Part shown: positions 9,244 through 16,478 of the stretch, piece by piece
Numbering within the stretch: position 1 is the first letter of the stretch
How the letters are laid out: each line of letters starts with the position of its first letter
Origin: Peterkaempfera bronchialis
GTDB taxonomy: Bacteria; Actinomycetota; Actinomycetes; Streptomycetales; Streptomycetaceae
NCBI RefSeq assembly: GCF_003258605.2
Contig: NZ_CP031264.1
Span: 2,108,001-2,172,000, forward strand
Direction: 5' to 3'
DNA: 64,000 nt
Position numbers and translations under genes: made by a program
The notes under the pieces: model-generated
Database searches by the model: none
What the model saw: the letters and a program-made list of their open reading frames with translations, nothing else
Told to the model about the DNA's origin: nothing

Positions 9244-10134
9244 ATGACCGACATCCTCCCCGCCGCCGCGCTCGGCACCGCGTCGCCGGTGGCCGCCCGC
9301 GCGGCCCGCCGCCGGGCGGCGCTGCACTGGGTCGCCGTACACGCGCTCTCCATAGCCGCCGCGCTCTTCTTCCTGCTGCCGTTCGTCTTCCTCTTCCTCA
9401 CCTCGCTGATGACGGACCAGCAGGCGCTCACCTCCGACCTGTGGCCGCACCAGTGGGCGTGGGCCAACTACGACAAGGTGTGGAACACCCCCGGCTTCCT
9501 CACCTGGTGGCGCAACACCCTGCTCTACGCCGGGCTGGGCACCGTACTCACCGTCGTCTCCAGCCTCCCGGTGGCCTATGCGCTGGCCAAGTTCCGCTTT
9601 CCCGGGCGGCGGATCGCGCTGATGGCCGTGATCTCCATGATGATGCTGCCGCCGCAGGTCGTGGTGATCCCGATGTACCTCTTCTGGGCCAAGCAGCTGC
9701 ACCTCTCCGGCACCCTGTGGCCGCTGATCATCCCGATGGCCTTCGGCGACGCCTTCACCATCTTCCTGCTGCGGCAGTTCCTGCTGACCATCCCCCGGGA
9801 GTACCTGGAGGCGGCCCGCATCGACGGCTGCGGCGAGCTGCGCACCCTGCTCAGGGTGGTCGTGCCGATGGCCAAGCCGGCCATCGCCGCCGTCGCCCTC
9901 TTCCAGTTCTTCGCCTGCTGGAACGACTACTTCGGCCCGCAGATCTACGCGGGCGAGAACGAGTCCGCTTGGACCCTCTCCTACGGCCTGGAGTCCTTCA
10001 AGGGCGCCCACCACACCAACTGGAACCTGACGATGGCCGCCACCCTGCTGGTGATGGCGCCGGTCATCGTCCTCTTCTTCTTCGCACAGAGGGCCTTCAT
10101 CGAAGGCGTGACACTGACAGGGGTCAAGGGCTGA
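9244..10134 (+). CDS. csnG: sugar ABC transporter permease (MalG type)
   Basis: A 296-residue permease with six hydrophobic segments and the EAA loop EYLEAARIDGCGEL. The C-terminus (EGVTLTGVKG) is the classic ending of MalG-like permeases. It starts 17 bp after csnF with AGAAGGG as ribosome binding site, and its stop codon overlaps the start of csnH (ATGA-type junction). It forms the heterodimeric channel with csnF. Confidence 0.92.
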   Translation: MTDILPAAALGTASPVAARAARRRAALHWVAVHALSIAAALFFLLPFVFLFLTSLMTDQQALTSDLWPHQWAWANYDKVWNTPGFLTWWRNTLLYAGLGTVLTVVSSLPVAYALAKFRFPGRRIALMAVISMMMLPPQVVVIPMYLFWAKQLHLSGTLWPLIIPMAFGDAFTIFLLRQFLLTIPREYLEAARIDGCGELRTLLRVVVPMAKPAIAAVALFQFFACWNDYFGPQIYAGENESAWTLSYGLESFKGAHHTNWNLTMAATLLVMAPVIVLFFFAQRAFIEGVTLTGVKG

Positions 10135-11438
10135 TGTCCACCTCCACCGGTCCGCTCAAGCTCGCCGTCGTCGGCGGCGGTTCGACCTACACCCCGGAGC
10201 TCGTCGACGGCTTCGCCCGGCTGCGCGACACCCTCCCGCTGGGCGAGCTCGTCCTGGCCGACCCGGCGGCCGACCGGCTGGACCTGGTCGGCGGCCTGGC
10301 GCGGCGGATCCTCGCCCGGCAGGGCCACCCCGCGACCGTCACCACCACCACGGACATCGACGCCGCCGTGGACGGCGCCGACGCCGTACTGCTGCAACTG
10401 CGGGTCGGCGGCCAGGCCGCCCGCGACCGCGACGAGACCTGGCCGCTGGAGTGCGGCTGCGTCGGCCAGGAGACCACCGGCGCCGGCGGCCTCGCCAAGG
10501 CGCTGCGCACCGTCCCGGTGGTGCTGGACATCGCCGAGCGGGTCCGCCGGGCCAACCCCGACGCCTGGATCGTGGACTTCACCAACCCGGTCGGCATCGT
10601 CACCCGCGCCCTCCAGACCGCCGGCCACCGGGCCGTCGGCCTCTGCAATGTCGCCATCGGCTTCCAGCGGAAGTTCGCCGGGCTGCTGGGCGTCGCCCCG
10701 GAGCGGATCCGCCTGGACCACGTCGGCCTCAACCACCTCACCTGGGAGCGCGGCGTCACCCTGCTGGACACCCCCGGCGGGGAGACCGGCCGCGAGGTGC
10801 TGCCCGAACTGCTCGCCGCACACGGGCAGGCCGTCGCCGACGACCTGGAGCTGCCGCTCGCCCTGGTGCGCAGGCTCGGTGTGGTCCCTTCCTACTACCT
10901 GCGCTACTTCTACGGGCACGACACCGTGGTGGAGGAGCTGAGGGTGAAGGGCTCCCGGGCCGCCGAGGTGGCCGCCATCGAGCGGCAGCTGCTGGAGATG
11001 TACGCCGACCCGGCGCTGGACGAGAAGCCCGCGCTGCTCGCCAAGCGCGGCGGCGCCTACTACTCGGAGGCGGCGGTGGCGCTGGTCGCCTCGCTGCTGG
11101 GCACCGGCTCGGCGGCGGGGTCCGTCCAGGTGGTCAATGTCCGCAACGGCGGCACCCTGCCCTTCCTGCCCGACGACGCCGTGGTGGAGGTCCCCGCCGT
11201 GGTGGACGCGGGCGGCGCCCGGCCGCTGCCGCAGCGGCCGGTGGAGCCGCTGTACGCGGGGCTGATCGCGCATGTCACCGCCTATGAGCAACTGGCCCTG
11301 GAGGCCGCCCTGCTGGGTGGCCGCGACCGGGTGTACGACGCGCTGCTGGCCCACCCGCTGGTCGGCCAGCTGGACCTGGCCGAGCAGTTGACGGACCGTC
11401 TGATCGCTCACAACCGCGCGCACCTGGCCTGGGCATGA
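10134..11438 (+). CDS. csnH: family 4 glycoside hydrolase (6-phospho-beta-glycosidase type)
   Basis: A 434-residue GH4 enzyme. The N-terminal Rossmann motif LAVVGGGSTYTPEL binds NAD. The metal/catalytic segments VDFTNPVGIVT, GLCNVAIGF and HVGLNHLTW are intact; the Cys and His in these bind Mn in characterised members. GH4 enzymes cleave phosphorylated disaccharides by a redox elimination mechanism. Its coupling (ATGA) to the permeases and to the downstream kinase gene supports intracellular cleavage of an imported, phosphorylated amino-sugar disaccharide. The sugar specificity itself is inferred from the operon. Confidence 0.88.
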   Translation: MSTSTGPLKLAVVGGGSTYTPELVDGFARLRDTLPLGELVLADPAADRLDLVGGLARRILARQGHPATVTTTTDIDAAVDGADAVLLQLRVGGQAARDRDETWPLECGCVGQETTGAGGLAKALRTVPVVLDIAERVRRANPDAWIVDFTNPVGIVTRALQTAGHRAVGLCNVAIGFQRKFAGLLGVAPERIRLDHVGLNHLTWERGVTLLDTPGGETGREVLPELLAAHGQAVADDLELPLALVRRLGVVPSYYLRYFYGHDTVVEELRVKGSRAAEVAAIERQLLEMYADPALDEKPALLAKRGGAYYSEAAVALVASLLGTGSAAGSVQVVNVRNGGTLPFLPDDAVVEVPAVVDAGGARPLPQRPVEPLYAGLIAHVTAYEQLALEAALLGGRDRVYDALLAHPLVGQLDLAEQLTDRLIAHNRAHLAWA

Positions 11439-12589
11439 CCCGGTCCGGCGGGACCTGCCAGGCTACGGCGGACGGAGGCGGTGGGGAGCACAGCGTGGAG
11501 AACGACGACGGCGGCCTGCCGACCGGAACGGCCACCGTGGGCAACCCGATCGGCTCGGGGACGGTCGGGGCGACGGAGCCGGAGCGGATCTGCGGCGTGC
11601 TGGCGGTGGACGCCGGCAACAGCAAGACCGACGTGGCGGTGGTGACCGCCGAGGGCACCGTCCTGGGCACCGCCCGGGGCGGCGGCTTCATCCCGCAGCT
11701 GATCGGCGCCGAGGCCGCCGTCGCCGGGCTCGCCCCGCTGGTCGCCGCCGCCGCTGCCGAGGCCGGGTTCGACCTCGGCCGGGGGACCGGCCCGCTGGTC
11801 ACCCATGTCTCCGCCTGCCTGGCCAACGCCGACCTCCCGGTGGAGGAGCAGCGGCTGCAACAGGCCCTGGCCGCACAGGGCTGGGGCCGCACGGCGGTGG
11901 TCGCCAACGACACCTTCGCGCTGCTGCGGGCCGGTACCGACACACCGCGCGGCGTAGCGGTGGTCTGCGGTGCGGGCATCAACTGCGTGGGCCTGCTGCC
12001 GGACGGCCGCACCGCCCGCTTCCCGGCGCTGGGCACCATCACCGGCGACTGGGGCGGCGGCCACGGGCTGTCGCTGGAGGTGATGTGGTGGTCGGTGCGG
12101 GCCGAGGACGGGCGCGGCCCGGCCACCGCCCTGGCCGCCGCCGTCGCCCGCCACTTCGGGCGGCCGACGGCGACCGCCGTGGCGGAGGCGGTGCACCTGG
12201 AGGAGATCCCCGACGCGCGGCTGCACGAACTGGTGCCGGTGCTCTTCGCCGCCGCCGAGGAGGGCGACCGGGTGGCCCGCGACCTGGTGGACCGCCAGGC
12301 CGACGAGGTGGCCCGGCTGGCGCTGGTGGCGCTGCGCCGGCTCGATCTGCTGGACGCGCCCGCCGATGTGGTGCTGGGCGGCGGGGTGCTGGCCTCCCGG
12401 CAGCCGCTGCTGCTGGACGCGGTACGGGAGCGGCTGGCCGCCGGCGCCCCGCTGGCCGTACCGCGGGTGGTCAGCGCGCCCCCGGTGGTCGGCGCCGCGC
12501 TGCTCGGGCTGGACCACCTGGCCGCCGAGGGGCTGGGCGGCGGCGCCGCCGCGCAACGGCGCCTGCGCGCCTGGTACCCCGCCGACTGA
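11435..12589 (+). CDS. csnK: BadF/BadG/BcrA-type sugar kinase (GlcN/GlcNAc kinase-like)
   Basis: A 384-residue ASKHA-fold ATPase. AVDAGNSKTDVAVV is the phosphate-1 loop, GAGINCVGLL the second, and GDWGGGHGLSLEV matches N-acetylglucosamine kinase-like members of the family. It is the last gene of the operon and probably phosphorylates the imported sugar before or after csnH action. The ATG overlaps the csnH stop by 4 bp. An internal GTG (11495) preceded by GGAGG/GGGGAG is a better-spaced alternative start and would remove 20 poorly conserved residues. Confidence 0.85.
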   Translation: MTRSGGTCQATADGGGGEHSVENDDGGLPTGTATVGNPIGSGTVGATEPERICGVLAVDAGNSKTDVAVVTAEGTVLGTARGGGFIPQLIGAEAAVAGLAPLVAAAAAEAGFDLGRGTGPLVTHVSACLANADLPVEEQRLQQALAAQGWGRTAVVANDTFALLRAGTDTPRGVAVVCGAGINCVGLLPDGRTARFPALGTITGDWGGGHGLSLEVMWWSVRAEDGRGPATALAAAVARHFGRPTATAVAEAVHLEEIPDARLHELVPVLFAAAEEGDRVARDLVDRQADEVARLALVALRRLDLLDAPADVVLGGGVLASRQPLLLDAVRERLAAGAPLAVPRVVSAPPVVGAALLGLDHLAAEGLGGGAAAQRRLRAWYPAD

Positions 12590-12792
12590 CCGGCCCCCCG
12601 ACGGCTCGTACAGTGCCGTGGAGCTGCGCGACTGCACAGACGCCGGACTTGTCCGGGAATATCCGCCTTTGACGGGTTCGCCGAGGCTCAAGATCGGCGC
12701 AATTCCGGTGTGGCTGTCACAGGGGGTGGCCATACTGCAGGCGGAGGGGCCGGAATCCCTCCGCCGGCGGTCCGCAGGGGAGGGTGGAGCGC
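12590..12792 (+). promoter_or_regulatory. intergenic region upstream of the glnX-pknG cluster
   Basis: This 200-bp gap separates the csn operon from a functionally different same-strand cluster, so it probably holds the promoter of the signalling genes. TTGACG (12669-12674) is a possible -35 box and CATACT (12731-12736) a possible -10, but they are not correctly spaced to each other. GGGGAGGGTGGAG before 12793 is the ribosome binding site. No terminator for csnK is obvious. Confidence 0.35.
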
Positions 12793-14193
12793 ATGACGAT
12801 CACATCACCACCGGTGCACAGGCCGGACCCGCCGGGCGGCAGACCCTCGGCACCGGCCGAGGCCCGCGCCCGGCTGCTGCGCGCGGTGCGGACCGTACCG
12901 GGCGGGCTGCGGCTGTCCGGTCTGGTGCTGGCCGTCCTGGTACTGGCCTTCGGCGCGGTGACGGGGTGGCAGGTCGACGGGCGGGCGCAGGCGGCGGACC
13001 GGATCGTGGAGCGCAGCCAGCCGCTGAGCCAGGACGCCGCCGAGATCTACCGCTCGCTGGCCGACGCGGACACCACCGCCGCGACCGGGTTCCTGCTGGC
13101 GGGCAGCGAGCCCAAGGCGGTCCGGGAACGCTATGAGCAGGACCTCACCCGGGCCTCCTCCCTGCTGACCAGGGCCGCCGCCCGCACCACGGCCTCCTCC
13201 GGCAGCCAGCGGTGGCTGACCGCGCTCAATGAGCAACTGCCGGTCTACGCGGGCCTGGTGGAGACCGCGCGGGCGTACAACCGCGAGGGGGTGCCGCTCG
13301 GCGGCGCCTATCTGCGGTTCGCCTCCACGCTGATGCAGCAGCAGGACCAGCTGCACCCGGACGACCCGGACAAGGCACACGGCATGCTGGCCGCCGCGCA
13401 GCAGCTGTACGAGGCCGAGAACCGGCAGCTCCAGCGGGACTACGCCGACGCGCGGGCCGTGCCGTATGCCTCGCTCGCCCTGGGGGTGCTGGCGCTGGTG
13501 GCGCTGGTCCGGTTCCAGCGGCAGCTGTTCCGGCGCACCAACCGGGTCTTCAACGTGGGCCTGCTGGGCGCCACCGCGGCCACCGCGACGGCGCTGCTCT
13601 GGCTGCTGGTGGGCCATGGGCTGGCCCGCTCCGACCTGGCCGACAGCGACCGGGGCGGCGCCGCCCCGCTGCGGATGCTCGACCAGGCCCGGATCCAGGC
13701 GTTGCAGGGCCGGGGCGCGGAGAACCTCAACCTGGTGGCGCGCGGCTCCACCACGGAGTACGCGGACCGCTGGGAGAGCGTCACCAAGCAGTTGGCGGGC
13801 GACCGGGCCGACGGGTCGGGCGGCACTCTGGGCGACGCCCTGGCGCTGGCCGCCGGGGACGCCGAGGGCAGGGCCCGGGTGCAGGCGGCGGTCGCCGCGT
13901 TCCGCAGCTGGGACCGGCTGCATGACACCGCCACCGCCGACAACGACAAGGGCGACTACCCGGCGGCGGTCGCCGCCACGGTGGGCAGCGGTGCGACCAC
14001 CGATGCCGCCTTCGAGCGCATGGACCGCGAGCTCTCGGCCGCAGTCGACCATGAGCAGCGGGACTTCCGGGCGGCGGCCGACGACGGCCGGGACGCCCTC
14101 GGCGGCCTGGCGGTGGGCGCGGGTGTGCTCGCGCTGCTCGCCGCGGCGGCGGCGCTGCTGGGCATCGGCCGCCGACTGGCCGAGTACCGGTGA
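12793..14193 (+). CDS. glnX: GlnX-like membrane sensor protein
   Basis: A 466-residue protein with four predicted transmembrane helices: about 35-57, 221-242, 252-277 and 434-459. Between helices 1 and 2 and between 3 and 4 lie two extracytoplasmic domains of about 160 residues, predicted all-helical. Length, topology and position next to glnH and pknG match GlnX of mycobacteria, which relays occupancy of GlnH to the cytosolic kinase PknG. There is no histidine-kinase, HAMP or catalytic motif. I chose the ATG at 12793, behind GGTGGAG; a GTG at 12784 is in frame. The stop codon overlaps the purine-rich ribosome site of glnH. Assignment rests mainly on topology and neighbourhood. Confidence 0.75.
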   Translation: MTITSPPVHRPDPPGGRPSAPAEARARLLRAVRTVPGGLRLSGLVLAVLVLAFGAVTGWQVDGRAQAADRIVERSQPLSQDAAEIYRSLADADTTAATGFLLAGSEPKAVRERYEQDLTRASSLLTRAAARTTASSGSQRWLTALNEQLPVYAGLVETARAYNREGVPLGGAYLRFASTLMQQQDQLHPDDPDKAHGMLAAAQQLYEAENRQLQRDYADARAVPYASLALGVLALVALVRFQRQLFRRTNRVFNVGLLGATAATATALLWLLVGHGLARSDLADSDRGGAAPLRMLDQARIQALQGRGAENLNLVARGSTTEYADRWESVTKQLAGDRADGSGGTLGDALALAAGDAEGRARVQAAVAAFRSWDRLHDTATADNDKGDYPAAVAATVGSGATTDAAFERMDRELSAAVDHEQRDFRAAADDGRDALGGLAVGAGVLALLAAAAALLGIGRRLAEYR

Positions 14194-14204
14194 GGGGGAT
14201 CGGG

Positions 14205-15143
14205 ATGGCAAAGCCGATGGTGCGGCTGATGGCGGCGGCTGTGGCGGTGGCGGCGGCGCTCGCCGGGGCGGGCGGGTCGTCCCCGGCCCGGCCGACGGTC
14301 GCGGCGGCCGGGCACACCACCGCCGTGCAGGCGGCGGCCGACGACGGCTGCACCCCGCAGACCATGACCCGCAGCGTGCCGCCGTCCGGCGGCGCCGGCC
14401 CCAAGGTCGCCGCCATCGTGCGGCGCGGGTACCTGATCGCGGGCGTCGACCAGAACAGCTACCGCTGGGGCTACCGCAACCCGGCCACCGGCGACTTCGA
14501 GGGCTTCGACATCGACCTGGTGCACGCCATCGCCGGGGCCGTCCTGGGCGACCCGAAGAAGGTGCAGTACAAGACGGTGCCCACGGCCAAGCGGATCGAG
14601 GCCATCACCTCCGGGGAGGTCGATCTGATCGCCCGTACCATGACGATCAGCTGCAAGCGGCTGCACGATGTGGCCTTCTCCACCGCGTACTTCGAGGCCG
14701 GCCAGCAGATCGTGGTCCCCCGGTCGTCGCCCGCCCGCACGGTCGACCAGGCGCTGCGCAAGCGGACGGTCTGCGCCGCCGAGGGCTCGACGGCGCAGGA
14801 GGAGTTGGAGAAGGATGCGCATGGCGCGACGGTGCACCTGGTGGGCAATCAGCTGGACTGCCTCGTCCTGATGCAGCTCGGCCGGGTCGACGCCACCATG
14901 ACCGACAACGCGCTCGGCGCCGGCCAGGTGGCGCAGGACCCGACGGTGCACCTCATCGGCCGCCCGCTCACCGTGGAGCCGTACGGTGTGGCGATGAACA
15001 AGAAGGACACCGATCTGGTGGCGCGCGTCAACCAGGTGCTGGAGCAGTACCGGAACGGTTCCTGGCAGCAGAGCTACCGCACCTGGCTGGAGCCCTACCT
15101 GGGTCCGTCCGCCGGTCCGCCGGCGGCACGGTACCTTCCGTAG
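14205..15143 (+). CDS. glnH: glutamate/aspartate-type periplasmic binding protein
   Basis: A 312-residue family-3 (amino-acid) solute-binding protein. Recognisable segments include the ligand-domain opening RRGYLIAGVDQNSYRWGY, then FEGFDIDLVHAIA and the EVDLIARTMTIS loop. The ATG at 14205 follows GAGGGGG; an upstream GTG (14190) overlaps the glnX stop but lies too close for that ribosome site. A hydrophobic leader ends near AAALAGAGG, but no lipobox Cys follows, unlike the mycobacterial lipoprotein. No transport permease is nearby, so it probably acts as a sensor subunit presenting its ligand state to GlnX, as shown in M. tuberculosis. Confidence 0.85.
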   Translation: MAKPMVRLMAAAVAVAAALAGAGGSSPARPTVAAAGHTTAVQAAADDGCTPQTMTRSVPPSGGAGPKVAAIVRRGYLIAGVDQNSYRWGYRNPATGDFEGFDIDLVHAIAGAVLGDPKKVQYKTVPTAKRIEAITSGEVDLIARTMTISCKRLHDVAFSTAYFEAGQQIVVPRSSPARTVDQALRKRTVCAAEGSTAQEELEKDAHGATVHLVGNQLDCLVLMQLGRVDATMTDNALGAGQVAQDPTVHLIGRPLTVEPYGVAMNKKDTDLVARVNQVLEQYRNGSWQQSYRTWLEPYLGPSAGPPAARYLP

Positions 15144-15163
15144 AGAGTCGAGAGAGGCGGGGC

Positions 15164-16456
15164 ATGGCGCTGACGGGACCTGCGGGCCCGGTGATGAACC
15201 GGGAGGAGGTGGACCGCGCCCTGGTGCGGCTCGGCGCCGAGCGCGACGCGATCGAGGCGGCGCTGCTGGCGCTCCAGGACCACCCCGGCCGGCGGCTGCT
15301 CGAAGGCGCCGAGCTGACCGGCCGCACCGCCGAGCGCTGGGCCGTCGCCGAGCAGGGCGTGGCGCTGCTCTGGTCGCTCTTCGACCGGTATGTCGAGGCG
15401 CTCGCGGCGGCCCGCGCGGTCCGCTTCCGCCGCGCCCGGCCCGGCCAGGCCGAGCTGGTGGAGCTCACCGAGCTGCTCCAGGGCGCCGGGGTCACCGTGT
15501 CGGGCAGCCATGTCCCGGACGCCGCCCGGGCGCTGGCCGGTCCGGCCCGGCTGAGCGAGCAGCTGACCCTCGCCGAGCTGGTCGCGCGGATGAACGCCTG
15601 GTACGCCACGGTGATCGACGTGGTCGCGGCGGCGGACGCCGTCTGGTCGGCGCTGCCCGCCCGGATAGACCTGCTCCTCGCCGAGGGTCAGCGGGTGCAG
15701 GCGCTGGCCCGCTCGGTCGGGGTGCGACCGGGCGCCCATCCGGCCGCCGACGCCCTCCAGCAGCTGGGCGGCGAACTCACCACGCTCCGCGCCGAGGTGG
15801 TCTGCGACCCGCTGGCGCTCTGGACGCCCGGCGGCACCGGGGCCGACCAGTCGGGCGGCGCCGGCACCGGCACCGTGGACACCGCCCGCTTCGACCGGGC
15901 GGCCCGCGAGCTGGACGACCTGCGGGTGGAGCTGGAGGCGCTGCTGCGGCTGCGCGACGAGGCCGACGAGCGGCTTCAGCAGGTCGGCGAGGTGCTGGTA
16001 CGGGCCGACGCGACGCTGGCCGAGGCCCGCCGGGCGCGCGGCGAGGTACTGGCCAAGATCGCGGCGACCGAGGTACCGGCCGTGCCGGGACCGGCCTCCG
16101 CGCTGCGGGAGCGGATCGCGGTGGCGGCCGAGCTGCGCCACCAGGGCCAGTGGCACCGGCTGGCGCCGCTGCTGGACTCGCTGGAGGACGCGGCGGCCAA
16201 GGAGCTGGTCCGGGCCCGGCACTCGCTGACCTCGGTGACCCGGCCGCTGGCCGTCCGGGCCGAGCTGCGCGGGCGGCTGGACGCCTACAAGGCGATGGCG
16301 GCCCGGCTCGGGCTGGCCGAGGACCCGGTGATCATCGAGCGGTATGAGAAGGCACGGTGGCTGCTCTGGAGCGCACCGTGCGACCTGCGGGCCGCAGAGT
16401 CGGCGGTGGCCCGGTACCAGCAGGCGCTGCGGCCGGTGGCCGAACCGGCGGACTGA
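15164..16456 (+). CDS. coiled-coil protein of the PknG cluster, function unknown
   Basis: A 430-residue, almost entirely helical, soluble protein without signal peptide or membrane helix. It is rich in Ala, Leu, Arg and Glu, with long heptad-like stretches (about 10-70, 245-300 and 340-395). A Gly/Thr-rich hinge near 225-240 splits it into two helical halves. No enzyme motif is recognised. It starts 20 bp after glnH, behind GAGAGGCGGGG, and ends 22 bp before pknG, so it is surely part of the operon. It could be an adaptor linking the membrane sensor to the kinase, or a kinase substrate; both are inference. Confidence 0.8.
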   Translation: MALTGPAGPVMNREEVDRALVRLGAERDAIEAALLALQDHPGRRLLEGAELTGRTAERWAVAEQGVALLWSLFDRYVEALAAARAVRFRRARPGQAELVELTELLQGAGVTVSGSHVPDAARALAGPARLSEQLTLAELVARMNAWYATVIDVVAAADAVWSALPARIDLLLAEGQRVQALARSVGVRPGAHPAADALQQLGGELTTLRAEVVCDPLALWTPGGTGADQSGGAGTGTVDTARFDRAARELDDLRVELEALLRLRDEADERLQQVGEVLVRADATLAEARRARGEVLAKIAATEVPAVPGPASALRERIAVAAELRHQGQWHRLAPLLDSLEDAAAKELVRARHSLTSVTRPLAVRAELRGRLDAYKAMAARLGLAEDPVIIERYEKARWLLWSAPCDLRAAESAVARYQQALRPVAEPAD

Positions 16457-16478
16457 ACGGCAGAAGGGGGAGAGCACC

